Virus record (IMG/VR): IMGVR_UViG_3300046718_000201 | Span: 1-32,479 of that record | Source of the DNA: a virus | Reading direction: 5' to 3' (one strand) | DNA: 32,479 nt | Shown here: in pieces, positions 7,895 to 16,060 of the stretch | Numbering within the stretch: position 1 is the first letter of the stretch | How the letters are laid out: every line of letters starts with the position of its first letter | Position numbers and translations under genes: made by a program | Notes under the pieces: generated by a model | What the model was told of the DNA's origin: nothing | What the model saw: the letters and a program-made list of their open reading frames with translations, nothing else | Database searches by the model: none

Positions 7895-8307
7895 CCGTCA
7901 CTGATGCGGCCCTCGCGGTCATTCAGGCCGCCGTGCCGGCCGGTGTCACCGTGTACGACGGTGCCGTGCCGGGTATCCCCCCGGCACGTTACGTCGTCCT
8001 GTACGGCGACACCGGTTGGCGCACCTCGACGGGTTGGGATGGCCTGGCGCGTGACGAGTCGTACACCATTCAGGTGACGACGGTTGCGTCGGCGGGTGAT
8101 TCGTTGATGTCGGCCGGCCCGTTGTGTCGGGCGTTGGCGCAGCGGGTTCGTGACGCCCTTGTCGATGTTGTCCTCACTGTTCCTGGGCTGATTTGCGGGC
8201 CGGTCACTCATTCGTTGTCGAACCCGCCGCAGGTGGATGAGGCCGTGAAGGACCGCCCCACTGTGTATGCGGTGGACCAGTTTTCAATTCTTGCCACCCG
8301 AGTCTAG
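7891..8307 (+). CDS. Tail terminator-like protein
   Basis: This 138-residue protein fits the tail terminator slot (DUF3168/Gp17-like), the ring that ends tail-tube growth and joins tail to head. Its pattern is an N-terminal helix, VYDGAVPGIPPARYVVLYGD (family pattern 'vyd..vP...p.PYvvl'), a central strand with SYTIQVTTVA, a helix with RALAQRVRDALVD, and C-terminal strands. The ATG at 7891 overlaps the preceding stop as ATGA. It is the last head-tail gene before the tail-tube gene, the usual place for a terminator. Confidence 0.7.
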   Translation: MTVTDAALAVIQAAVPAGVTVYDGAVPGIPPARYVVLYGDTGWRTSTGWDGLARDESYTIQVTTVASAGDSLMSAGPLCRALAQRVRDALVDVVLTVPGLICGPVTHSLSNPPQVDEAVKDRPTVYAVDQFSILATRV

Positions 8308-8316
8308 GAGCATCCT

Positions 8317-8496
8317 TTGTCTGAACCTGTCCCGGACGTTTACCCGTCCGGGTTCGTGCACCCGTCCACCCTCGACGGGTGGGAGTCGCACGTCCCGAGT
8401 GTCGCCACCCCTGAACACCTGACGGCCCCCGCTGCGGCGCCGGACCCCGACCCTGCAGCGGCCCCCGCTGTCGAAGGAGAACACCATGGCGAATGA
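8317..8496 (+). CDS. Small Pro/Ala-rich protein of unknown function
   Basis: This TTG-started frame of 59 codons lies in the otherwise empty gap between the terminator and major tail genes. An AGGAG at 8306-8310 sits six bases before the TTG. Its predicted product starts MSEPVPDVYPSGFVHPSTL and contains GWESHVPSVATPEHL followed by Ala/Pro/Asp repeats. The end overlaps the major tail gene start by 11 bases, and its last codons carry that gene's AAGGAGA site. The tyrosine/tryptophan-containing N-terminal half looks protein-like rather than random. No function is recognised; position suggests a small structural or assembly factor. Confidence 0.6.
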   Translation: MSEPVPDVYPSGFVHPSTLDGWESHVPSVATPEHLTAPAAAPDPDPAAAPAVEGEHHGE

Positions 8497-8986
8497 TCGC
8501 CTCATTGACATTGCGGTCACTAAGGTGATCGTTTGCTCGACGGCGCCGGCGGCCCCGTTGGCGCCGACCGTGACGGAGCTCACCGCGGGCCTCGACATCA
8601 CCGCGGCGTTGACCACCGGCACCGTCATCGACTACGCCGATTCCGATGTCGTGACGGAAATGTCGTTCGCGGATGGGCAGAAGATCGAGGCCCCGTCGCT
8701 GGGTGCGTACACGGTCGACCTGACGATGTTCAGGTTGTTCACCTCCGGCACCCCTGGTACGGATGATCCGGCCACGATTTTCACCGGCAACTACCCGACG
8801 CTGTACGTGTATAAGCGGACCGGGTTGCCGTCGACGACCGCGGTGGCGGCGTCGCAGAAGTTCGACGTTTTCAAGATCACCGCCGACCGGCCCAAGAAGC
8901 CGTCGGGTGCGGGTGGGTTCCTGAAAATGATGGTCAAGGGCCGCATGTCCGGTTTCTCCGGTGAGGCCACCGTCGCCGGGCCATGA
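8486..8986 (+). CDS. Major tail (tube) protein
   Basis: This 166-residue beta-rich protein fits the siphovirus tail-tube subunit. It has strand patterns at the N-terminus (DIAVTKVIVCST) and the 'LTAGLDITAAL' segment seen in actinophage tube proteins, then the DGQKIEAPSLGAYTVDLTMFRLF block and a C-terminal ITADRPKKPSGAGGFLKMMVKGRMSGFSGEATV strand pair. AAGGAGA precedes the ATG at ideal spacing. It is followed by the chaperone pair and the tape measure, the invariant tail order. Confidence 0.87.
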   Translation: MANDRLIDIAVTKVIVCSTAPAAPLAPTVTELTAGLDITAALTTGTVIDYADSDVVTEMSFADGQKIEAPSLGAYTVDLTMFRLFTSGTPGTDDPATIFTGNYPTLYVYKRTGLPSTTAVAASQKFDVFKITADRPKKPSGAGGFLKMMVKGRMSGFSGEATVAGP

Positions 8987-8991
8987 CCTTG

Positions 8992-9012
8992 TGTCGCCCG
9001 TCTGTGGCGACA
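8992..9012 (+). terminator. Short hairpin after the major tail gene
   Basis: Perfect 7-bp inverted repeat TGTCGCC / GGCGACA with a 7-base loop, starting 5 bases after the major tail stop. There is no T-run. It could be an attenuator, a processing site that protects the abundant tube mRNA, or chance. Confidence 0.4.
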
Positions 9013-9034
9013 TCCTGATACTCCCCGTCGCGTG

Positions 9035-9076
9035 CTTGCCCAGGGCGCGCGGCGGGGCCTGGGCACCCTGGGCAAG
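9035..9076 (+). promoter_or_regulatory. Inverted repeat before the tail chaperone gene
   Basis: Perfect 10-bp arms CTTGCCCAGG (9035-9044) and CCTGGGCAAG (9067-9076). Inside lies a competing CCTGGGC copy (9058-9064) that can pair with the same left arm, so two alternative hairpins are possible. The right arm ends just before ATGAGGAAACCCCC and the start at 9091. It could attenuate transcription or tune chaperone translation. Confidence 0.5.
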
Positions 9077-9090
9077 ATGAGGAAACCCCC

Positions 9091-9651
9091 ATGAGTACAC
9101 GTCCCCGCGCTGCCCGCACCACCGTTGACCCCTCCACGTTCGACGTGGACGGCTGGATCTCCAAGTTCAAACCCCCCGTTGTGCGTGTTCCCCTGTTCGC
9201 CCGCGCCGACCTCATCCCGAGGATCGTTGAGTTGCAGGCCGCAGCGGACAAAGCCGCCCCCAAGGACGGCGCCGAAACATCATTCGCTGACGGCGCCGAC
9301 CACGTCGCCATCGTCGACGAATGCAACGCCCTCATCGAGGAGCTCGAAGCGTCCGCCGAGTGGTTCGAGTTCGGCCCCGGCACCAAACCGAAGATGGATG
9401 CCGCGAAGGCCGCCGCCGACGCTGACGGTATCGCCGAGGACGACGTCGAGTCCCGCGCCATCTACGAGATGGCCGCCACCCTCATCTCCCCCCCCATCCC
9501 CGGTGCTGCCCTTGTGGCGCTCCGCGACGTCGTTGGCGACCCCGCATTCAACACCCTCTACACCGGGTGGCAGGAGGCGTTGACGTTGTCGAAGTCGGTG
9601 GGGCCTGATTTTTTGCACAAGCGCTCGCCTACCCCCGTAACCGGCGAGTAA
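9091..9651 (+). CDS. Tail assembly chaperone, short form
   Basis: This 186-residue protein is the shorter product of the tail chaperone pair (lambda gpG counterpart), which coats the tape measure during tail assembly. Residues 10-60 hold 'DGWISKFKPPVVRVPLFARADLIPRIVELQ', a pattern seen in actinophage chaperones. The remainder is helical and acidic. GAGGAAA precedes the ATG. Near its 3' end the message carries T-TTT-TTG at 9609-9615 with a hairpin 8 bases downstream. A fraction of ribosomes should shift to the -1 frame there and continue to 9965, giving a fusion of about 291 residues. It lies directly between the tube gene and the tape measure. Confidence 0.88.
   Translation: MSTRPRAARTTVDPSTFDVDGWISKFKPPVVRVPLFARADLIPRIVELQAAADKAAPKDGAETSFADGADHVAIVDECNALIEELEASAEWFEFGPGTKPKMDAAKAAADADGIAEDDVESRAIYEMAATLISPPIPGAALVALRDVVGDPAFNTLYTGWQEALTLSKSVGPDFLHKRSPTPVTGE
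9609..9648 (+). promoter_or_regulatory. Programmed -1 frameshift site (tail chaperones)
   Basis: The heptamer T-TTT-TTG (9609-9615) is in the correct phase of the upstream gene (GAT TTT TTG). After an 8-base spacer, CTCGCC (9624-9629) pairs with GGCGAG (9643-9648). The -1 frame is then open to 9965. Slippery site, spacer and stem match the standard layout for -1 frameshifting. Confidence 0.85.
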
Positions 9652-9965
9652 CGCAACGGCTGCGCGCCGCCATCCTCATGGGTGCGCCGCTCCTCATCAC
9701 GTGGGGTATCCGGAAACGGTTGCACCGCAAAGCCATCCTGTTGGCCGAGGCCCTCGTCCTGTACGAGGACAGCCTCTGCAAGGGGTGCGGCATGTCGGGG
9801 TTCGTGACGTATGACCGGCACGAACTCACCCACATGTTCACCCCCGCGGAGTTGGTGTGTGTGGCGTGTGAGCACCGGGAGCAGTCCGCGCGGGCGGCGG
9901 CCGCCGACGGTGAGGAGCCGTGGCCGGGCACTAAGACATTCGTGAAGTTCGACGACGGGAGTTGA
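9615..9965 (+). CDS. Tail assembly chaperone, frameshifted C-terminal part
   Basis: This -1 frame extension adds 116 residues to the chaperone after the slip (lambda gpGT counterpart). The junction reads ...PDFL then AQALAYPRNRRVTQRL. It continues with a helix (LLITWGIRKRLHRKAILLAEALVLYEDSL) and a four-cysteine pattern, CKGC ... CVAC, that may bind zinc. An ATG at 9678 exists inside the frame, but no good ribosome binding site precedes it. In homologous phages this part is made by frameshifting and bridges the tape measure to tube subunits. It ends 6 bases before the tape measure ATG. Confidence 0.82.
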   Translation, partial: AQALAYPRNRRVTQRLRAAILMGAPLLITWGIRKRLHRKAILLAEALVLYEDSLCKGCGMSGFVTYDRHELTHMFTPAELVCVACEHREQSARAAAADGEEPWPGTKTFVKFDDGS

Positions 9966-9971
9966 CCCCCC

Positions 9972-12900
9972 ATGGCCGACCGCCAGGTTCGCATTATCAT
10001 CGCGGCCGATGTGGCGCAGGCCATCCGGGGGATGCGGGACGTGGAGTCCGGCCTCGGTCGTATCGGGCAGGCCGGTACTCAAGCTGCCACCCTTGGTGAC
10101 AAGCTGAAGTCAGGCTTCGCCATGGCAGGTATGACGGTCGGTATTGCCGCCGTCGGCGCCGCCTTGACCGGTGTTGTGAAGTCCGGCATGGATTTCGACT
10201 CGAACATGCACCAGTTGCAGGCCGTCACCGGCGCCTCTGGCCTCATCATGGAAGCGGTCGGCGCGAAAGCACAAGCCCTCGGTAACGACATCGAACTTCC
10301 CGGTGCGTCAGCGTCGGACGCCGCCGAGGCCATGCTGGAGCTCGCCAAGGGTGGGCTGACCGTTCAGCAGGCCATGCAGGCCGCGAAGGGCACCCTCACC
10401 CTCGCGGCGGCGGCGCAGATCAGCGGCGCGCAGGCCGCCACCATTCAATCGAACGCCCTCAACGCGTTCGGCCTGTCCGCCGACAACGCCGGCCACGTCG
10501 CCGATGTGTTGGCGAACACCGCGAACAAGTCCGCCGGCACCATCACCGATTTCGCCGCAGGTATGCAGCAGTCCGCGACGGTCGCCCACGCCTACGGCAT
10601 CAGCCTGGAGGACACCTCCACGGTTCTTGGTGAGTTCGCCAACGCCGGGGTGAAGGGATCCGACGCGGGCACGTCGTTCAAGACGATGCTGACGGCGTTG
10701 GCGTCGCCGACGAAGCAGCAGTCGCAGGCGTTGACCGAGCTCGGTGTCAGCGTGTGGGACGCGCAAGGCAAGTTCGTCGGTATGCGCGCGGTCACGGAGC
10801 AGTTGACCGCGGCGAAGGCCCGGATGACTGACCAGGATTACCAGATGGCGGCATCCACCGCGTTCGGCACTGACGCTATCCGGGCGGCGAACATCCTCGC
10901 CGCCGGTGGTGTGCAAGCGTGGGATGACATGTCTGCCGCTGTGGCGCATGCGGGGGGCGCGCAGGAGGTCGCGGCGGCGAACACCCAAGGTTTGAACGGC
11001 GCCGTCGGTAACCTGAAGAACTCGATCGAGAACGCGGCGTTGAGCCTGTACCAAGGGTTTCAGCCGGCCCTCACCGCTGTTGTGACGGGCCTCGCCGGCA
11101 TCGTCGGCCCGTTGGGTGAGGCCGTGTCGTGGTTCGCCGGCCTTGATGCCCCGGTCCGTAACGCCGCCATCGCGTTCGGTGCGCTCATCCTCCTGAAGGG
11201 GCCGATGATCGGCCTGTGGACGGCGATGAAGGGCAGCGGCGTCGGTGTCGCCATTCAGGGCGAGATGATGGCCGCGAAACTGTCGATGCAGTCGATGCGC
11301 CTCGAGGCCGCCGCCACCGGCACCTCATTTTCAACCCTCGGTGCGGGTATGCGCATCGCCGGCGCGGAGGCCGTGGCGTTCGGTACGAAACTTAAGGCCG
11401 CGTTCATGTCCAACTGGGTTGGGCTGGCGCTCACCGCGGTTGCAACGGCCATCACGTTTTTCATCTCGCAAACCAACGAGGCCGCAGCGTCGACGTCCGA
11501 TTTCTCGGGCGCCATCGACGAGAACACCGGCGCCCTGTCGGCGAACGCACCCGCGGCGATCGCCGCCGGTGTGGCCCATTCGGGGTCGGCGGATGCGTTC
11601 GAGAAGATCGGCGGCAACGTCAAGGATTACACCTCGGCGTTGATCGGTAACAGTGGCGCCCTCGACGTTGTGCACACCAAGATCCTCGACGCGGCTACGG
11701 CTGGCGTGGAGTCGTCGTCGGTGTGGGCGACTGTCGGTAAGGCCATGGAAGCGCAAGGCAAGTCCGCGCGGTCCGTGGCCAGTGACATCCTCGCCACCGG
11801 TGACGCCGGTAAGTACTCCTCGGCTGGCCTCACGGATGCGATGAACGTGTCCAGGCTGTTCGCGTCGGAGTCCGACCAGTTGGGCACGTCGCAGCGTCAG
11901 CAAAAGCAAGCCATCGAGGGTGCTACGGCTGCCCTGGACGGCAACGCGGCGGCGTCGTCAGGTGCCGCCACCCCCCTCGGTGTGTTCGCTACCACGATGG
12001 AATCCGCTGGCACCTCCGCGGACGGCATGAAACCGGCCATTGATGGGCTGAAGGGCGCCACCAACGACTTGACGTCGGCGGCGGCGTTCGCCGACGCGGC
12101 CGTTCAGTTCTTGTCGGCGTCGTTGGATGCCGCGTCGGGTCATGCGATTTCGATGGAGCAGGCGACCCGGCTGAACGAGGCCGCCATCCGTAACATCACG
12201 TCAGCGAACTCGGATTACGCGGCGGCGCAGGACGGTGTCACTGAGGCCGGCCTGAAAGTGAAAGAGGCGCAGGACAAGCTGAACAAGGCGCAGTCGGATG
12301 GTAAGTCGACGGCCGAGGACATCACCCAAGCGCAGCTCGACTTGGCGGCGGCGAACCGCACCAACGACCTCGCCACCGGCAAGGTCACGGATGCCACCGA
12401 TAAACAATTCCAGGCGAACATTCAGGCGCAGGACTCTGCGCTGAAACTGGCCACGTCGATTTACACGAACGCGGCAGCGAATGGTGACTTGCAGGGCGCC
12501 GCCGACCAGGCTACGCAGTCGTTGCAGGCGTCAAAGGATGCGTTCATTGCAGCGCAACCCGAGGCCGACCGTTTGTCGGGGAAAGCGCAGGTCACGGCCG
12601 ACAAGTTGTTCGGCATCCCAAAGGACACGGTCGCTAGGATCGCGGAAACGGGTGCGGCGGCGACGCAGGCTGCGGCGCAGGGTGTCACCACCGCGGTTGG
12701 CGGCATTCCAGGGTTCAAGTCCGTTCAGTTAACGGCGCAGGATAACGCATCGGGCATTGTGGATCACGTGCAGTCCGTCATCAACGGTCTGCACGGAAAA
12801 ACCGTGAACATCGACGTGGTGACGACACAGTCGGGTGCGTCGGTATACGCCGGCGGCACCCTCGTCGCGGGGTCCGGTGGGGTGACGGGCGGCAACGTTG

Positions 12901-13286
12901 GGAAGCTCGCCGGGTTCGTTGATGGTGGGCGGGTGCCGGGGTTCGGCCTCGGCGGAAAACTACCGGGGCAGGCTCCCGACCCCGGGGCTGACAACCTCCG
13001 CGCTGTTGGCCCCGGTGGGCAGCCGTTCGGGTTGCAGTCCGAGGAGTGGATCGTGAACACCAAGGCGTCGAAGTATTACGGCGACGCCATGATGGCGCAG
13101 ATCAACAACATGACGTTCCCCAAGTCGTTGCCGAACATCCCCGCGCAGTTCGCCCCACAGTGGGGCGGCAGCGGCGGTGGCCAGGCCGGGGCCACGGTGA
13201 CCTTGAACGCTGATGTGACAACGACCGGTGATCCCGCGAAGGTGGTTAACGACACCATGTTTCAACTACGGGCGATGTACCTATGA
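9972..13286 (+). CDS. Tape measure protein
   Basis: This 1104-residue protein, the largest in the window, is the tail length ruler. It is Ala/Gly/Gln-rich with long helical stretches. An N-terminal TP901-type tape measure core is visible (about residues 20-330: hydrophobic GMTVGIAAVGAALTGVV, then DFDSNMHQLQAVTGAS and 'GTSFKTMLTALASPTKQQ'). Membrane-like segments occur near residues 395-420 and 475-495. A coiled-coil region with KVKEAQDKLNKAQSDGK lies near 755-830, and the C-terminal tail is Gly-rich. At roughly 1.5 angstrom per residue the tail would be about 165 nm, a rule-of-thumb estimate. GGGAG precedes the ATG. No lytic peptidase domain is evident. Confidence 0.95.
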   Translation: MADRQVRIIIAADVAQAIRGMRDVESGLGRIGQAGTQAATLGDKLKSGFAMAGMTVGIAAVGAALTGVVKSGMDFDSNMHQLQAVTGASGLIMEAVGAKAQALGNDIELPGASASDAAEAMLELAKGGLTVQQAMQAAKGTLTLAAAAQISGAQAATIQSNALNAFGLSADNAGHVADVLANTANKSAGTITDFAAGMQQSATVAHAYGISLEDTSTVLGEFANAGVKGSDAGTSFKTMLTALASPTKQQSQALTELGVSVWDAQGKFVGMRAVTEQLTAAKARMTDQDYQMAASTAFGTDAIRAANILAAGGVQAWDDMSAAVAHAGGAQEVAAANTQGLNGAVGNLKNSIENAALSLYQGFQPALTAVVTGLAGIVGPLGEAVSWFAGLDAPVRNAAIAFGALILLKGPMIGLWTAMKGSGVGVAIQGEMMAAKLSMQSMRLEAAATGTSFSTLGAGMRIAGAEAVAFGTKLKAAFMSNWVGLALTAVATAITFFISQTNEAAASTSDFSGAIDENTGALSANAPAAIAAGVAHSGSADAFEKIGGNVKDYTSALIGNSGALDVVHTKILDAATAGVESSSVWATVGKAMEAQGKSARSVASDILATGDAGKYSSAGLTDAMNVSRLFASESDQLGTSQRQQKQAIEGATAALDGNAAASSGAATPLGVFATTMESAGTSADGMKPAIDGLKGATNDLTSAAAFADAAVQFLSASLDAASGHAISMEQATRLNEAAIRNITSANSDYAAAQDGVTEAGLKVKEAQDKLNKAQSDGKSTAEDITQAQLDLAAANRTNDLATGKVTDATDKQFQANIQAQDSALKLATSIYTNAAANGDLQGAADQATQSLQASKDAFIAAQPEADRLSGKAQVTADKLFGIPKDTVARIAETGAAATQAAAQGVTTAVGGIPGFKSVQLTAQDNASGIVDHVQSVINGLHGKTVNIDVVTTQSGASVYAGGTLVAGSGGVTGGNVGKLAGFVDGGRVPGFGLGGKLPGQAPDPGADNLRAVGPGGQPFGLQSEEWIVNTKASKYYGDAMMAQINNMTFPKSLPNIPAQFAPQWGGSGGGQAGATVTLNADVTTTGDPAKVVNDTMFQLRAMYL

Positions 13287-14134
13287 CGGCGCCAACACCG
13301 CCGGTCACATTCACCTGGAATGGTGTGCGCCTCGGTGGGGATTCCCCTTACCGGGTGGACACCATCGACGGCATGGCGGGCCTCACCGCGCCCGTGTTCG
13401 CGGCCTCACCGGGCCGCGGGCACGGGTCGGCCGTGACACCCGTCATGCAGGACGAACGCGCCATCATCATCACCGGGCATGTCCGGGACCGGGACCAGTG
13501 GCCAGCACTGATGGCCGCGTTGGGGGCGGCGTTCACCCCCGCCCCCGCCGGTGATGTGAACACCTCACCCCTGGGGGTGGAGTACGGGGGGCGGGTGCTC
13601 ACCGCGAACGCTCAACTCACCCGGTACAAACCGGCCGTCACGGTGGGGAAGTACTCCGCGGGGTGGGTTGATTTCGCCATCCAATGGCGTTGCCCGGACC
13701 CGCTCCTGTACGGGCCGCCCACCACTGTGCTGTCGGGGTTGGTGGTGCCGGTCACCGGTATCGCCCTCCCGTTGACCTTGCCGGTGACGTTGACGGCCCG
13801 CCCCGTTGGTGGGGAGTTCACCGTCGACAACCCTGGGACGTATGAGGCGCAAGCCATTTACACGTTGACGGGTGCGCAGGCCGCGCCCGGTGTGTGGGTG
13901 AACGGGCGCCGGGTGGCGTACTCGTTCGACCTCACCGCGAATGATGTGTTGGTGATCGACACCGCGAAGGGTTACGCCACCCTGAATGGTGAGTTCAGGT
14001 CGCCGGTGTTTGACTGGTCGAACGTGACCAGTGACCTCGTGTTGCGGCCGGGGCTGAACACCATTCGCGCCACCGGCACCGCGGGCGCCGGTTCCCCCAC
14101 CATTGCCGCCACATTCTCACCCGCATATTGGTAG
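13283..14134 (+). CDS. Distal tail (Dit-like) minor tail protein
   Basis: This 283-residue beta-rich protein follows the tape measure with an ATGA overlap, the canonical place of the distal tail protein that forms the hub between tube and tip. The N-terminal half has VTFTWNGVRLGG, a short helix (DQWPALMAALGAAF) and a WVDFAIQWRCPDPLLYG strand, matching the Dit ring-domain pattern ending in 'f.ApDP..Y'. The C-terminal half (about 185-283) is a jelly-roll-like domain with GVWVNGRRVAYSF and LRPGLNTIRATG ('G.N.i...'). Its product would nucleate assembly of the tail tip with the next gene product. Confidence 0.82.
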   Translation: MTAPTPPVTFTWNGVRLGGDSPYRVDTIDGMAGLTAPVFAASPGRGHGSAVTPVMQDERAIIITGHVRDRDQWPALMAALGAAFTPAPAGDVNTSPLGVEYGGRVLTANAQLTRYKPAVTVGKYSAGWVDFAIQWRCPDPLLYGPPTTVLSGLVVPVTGIALPLTLPVTLTARPVGGEFTVDNPGTYEAQAIYTLTGAQAAPGVWVNGRRVAYSFDLTANDVLVIDTAKGYATLNGEFRSPVFDWSNVTSDLVLRPGLNTIRATGTAGAGSPTIAATFSPAYW

Positions 14135-14144
14135 GAGGCACGTT

Positions 14145-15323
14145 ATGGGTTGGTCCCCTGTTTGGTCCTACCCTGTGACGGATCTCCGCACCGGTGTCCT
14201 CATCCACGAGGACTTACCGATGGTGTGCGAGGGGTTCACTGATTCGGTTGGCCAGTCCGCCGGCAGTGTGAACCCCGGCATCACCGGCACCGTTGACCTG
14301 TCCGAGGCGCCGCCTGACCTGGACGAGATCATTTCCCCGCAACGCCGCGTCATCTGGCCATGCGCCGATGGTGTCCCGGTGGGTGCGTACCTGATCCTGT
14401 CGGAGCCGGCGTTCGGGGGGAACTCGAACGCCGCGCAGGTGGTCGGCAAACGCGTTGACTGGTTACTGACGCGGCGCACCATCAACGACACGTTGACGTT
14501 TGGGTCACCGACGGCGACCGTTGACCAACTGGACATTGCCCGCGACCTTTGGCGGTACGCGTTCGGCGTGCCCACCGTGACCGCGTACTCCCCGTTGTGG
14601 GGTGGCGGGCCGCCGGTGAAACCAGCGGCGCAGGTTCCGTGGTTGACGTTGGGTGACCAACTGTCTGGGGTGATGCGGTACCGGTTGGACAACACCGACG
14701 GGTACCAGGCCGATGGTAAGCCGGTGGCCGACGCGCTGAAAGCGTTGATGGAGTTGCAGAACGGGCATGACTACCGGCTCGACTACTACCGCAACGATGA
14801 CCGTTCCCTCGGTGCGCGGGTCACGTTCGGCACCCCCAACGTTGGTTCCGCCCCCGACGCCCCTGGCCTCGTGTTGGAGGCCGGCCCACGTGGTGGGAAC
14901 CTCCTGAATTGGTCGGTGGCGTTGGATGGTGAACCGTCCGCGACATCCGTGACGTACCGGGGTGGGCAGTCGCCGTCGTTGATCGTGGCCGCCGCCACCG
15001 CCGTCGATTTGCACGCGCAGGGGTTGCCGCTCCTCGAGGTGGCGTTGCAGGACTCCAGTGTGACGGAGCTCGGCACGTTGCAGGAGAAGGCGAACGCTCG
15101 CCTCGCGGGGGGGCGCGGCCCGGTTGTGACCATCACCGGTGATCTCGATTTCCCGTTGACGTCTTACAGTTTGGGGGATCATGTGGTGTTGAGGATTTCG
15201 CATCGTAGGTGGCCTCGTGGGCCGCAGAACTTTGTGCGCCGGGTGGTGGCGTGGACTGTCCGCCCCGGCCGTGGTGGTGCTCGCACTGTTGTGACGCCGG
15301 TGTTTTCGGCGCCGGTGACCTGA
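14145..15323 (+). CDS. Minor tail protein, Tal-like tail tip
   Basis: This 392-residue protein follows the Dit-like gene and fits a tail-associated (Tal/gp27-like) tip protein. The pattern includes an N-terminal domain ending in a WLLTRRTI segment, the helical DQLDIARDLWRYAF part, ALKALMELQNGHDYRLDYY ('l..l......fdw.y'), and a C-terminal part with ITGDLDFPLTSYSLGDHVVLRI ('GD.v.l') typical of tail-tip proteins of actinophages. The ATG at 14145 has TAGGAGGCACGTT upstream, an excellent ribosome binding site, so it is preferred over in-frame TTG at 14103. No peptidase motif is seen. Confidence 0.77.
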   Translation: MGWSPVWSYPVTDLRTGVLIHEDLPMVCEGFTDSVGQSAGSVNPGITGTVDLSEAPPDLDEIISPQRRVIWPCADGVPVGAYLILSEPAFGGNSNAAQVVGKRVDWLLTRRTINDTLTFGSPTATVDQLDIARDLWRYAFGVPTVTAYSPLWGGGPPVKPAAQVPWLTLGDQLSGVMRYRLDNTDGYQADGKPVADALKALMELQNGHDYRLDYYRNDDRSLGARVTFGTPNVGSAPDAPGLVLEAGPRGGNLLNWSVALDGEPSATSVTYRGGQSPSLIVAAATAVDLHAQGLPLLEVALQDSSVTELGTLQEKANARLAGGRGPVVTITGDLDFPLTSYSLGDHVVLRISHRRWPRGPQNFVRRVVAWTVRPGRGGARTVVTPVFSAPVT

Positions 15324-15628
15324 TGGCGTGGGATCCGCCGGCCGCGCGTGACGGGTCACTGTTGGATGAGTTGCGCCGGATGCGCCGCGAGATCGACGAC
15401 TTGAAACGTAACCTCGCTGATGTGACGCGCAGTTCCGTTGCGGGGGTGAGTGGTTCGTCGGGGTCGCAACTGTTGTCCGTGCGGATCGACCCTGCCACAA
15501 CGGGTGTCGCCATCCTCACCGGCACGTTCCCTGTCACCGGCAGTATTGCCGGTATCCCGTTGGGCACCCTCGCCGCGCGTGACCCGAACGATTCTACTGT
15601 CGCGGTTCTGACCGTGACGCAAACGTGA
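15323..15628 (+). CDS. Small coiled-coil minor tail protein
   Basis: This 101-residue protein starts within the stop of the previous gene (TGATG). Residues 12-40 form a clear coiled coil (LLDELRRMRREIDDLKRNLADV), followed by a Gly/Ser/Thr-rich beta segment with GVAILTGTFPVTGS. This layout (short trimerising coil plus small beta domain) is common in tail-tip or fibre anchor proteins. No named family is assigned. It ends the first tail block, just before the membrane proteins of the lysis cassette. Confidence 0.65.
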   Translation: MAWDPPAARDGSLLDELRRMRREIDDLKRNLADVTRSSVAGVSGSSGSQLLSVRIDPATTGVAILTGTFPVTGSIAGIPLGTLAARDPNDSTVAVLTVTQT

Positions 15629-15643
15629 AAGAGGTTGCTGCGC

Positions 15644-16060
15644 ATGATGATCGGGGGGCGCCGTGTGCGCATCTTCTGCAGGTGTGATGCATGGGAGTGG
15701 GGGGTTATTTTCCTGTCGGTGCTGACCCTCACCCGCGGGTTGCTGTACACGTTGAAACCAGATGGGTCGGCGTCGTTCGTGCTTGACCAGCTCGGCCCGG
15801 TGTTCGGGTTCACGTTCGGCATCCTGTGGCTATGGGCGGCGTTGTGGGCGATCGTGTCGACCTGGTTGCATCGTCGCGCCCGCCGTGCCCTGCTGATGCA
15901 GTGCGGCTTGTTCCTGTTCTGGGGGACGTTCTATGTGGCGTCGGTGCCGATCCGATCGGACAACATCTATTCGGGTCTGCTGTTCCTGATGTTGGCTGGG
16001 TGGGCGGGTGTGTTACCGCGCCTCGTCGCCATGCCGAAGCTGCGTCGGAGGGGTCGGTAA
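15644..16060 (+). CDS. Four-helix membrane protein, lysis cassette
   Basis: This is a 138-residue integral membrane protein with four predicted transmembrane stretches (about residues 18-36, 48-70, 82-100 and 106-124), linked by basic loops and ending in a basic tail (KLRRRGR). Two start codons (15644, 15647) follow AGAGG at 15630-15634; a TTG at 15635 is less likely. It abuts the next membrane gene with no gap. It is the first of three small membrane genes ahead of the endolysin, so a holin or lysis-accessory role is possible. The sequence does not match a holin family that I can name. Confidence 0.7.
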   Translation: MMIGGRRVRIFCRCDAWEWGVIFLSVLTLTRGLLYTLKPDGSASFVLDQLGPVFGFTFGILWLWAALWAIVSTWLHRRARRALLMQCGLFLFWGTFYVASVPIRSDNIYSGLLFLMLAGWAGVLPRLVAMPKLRRRGR

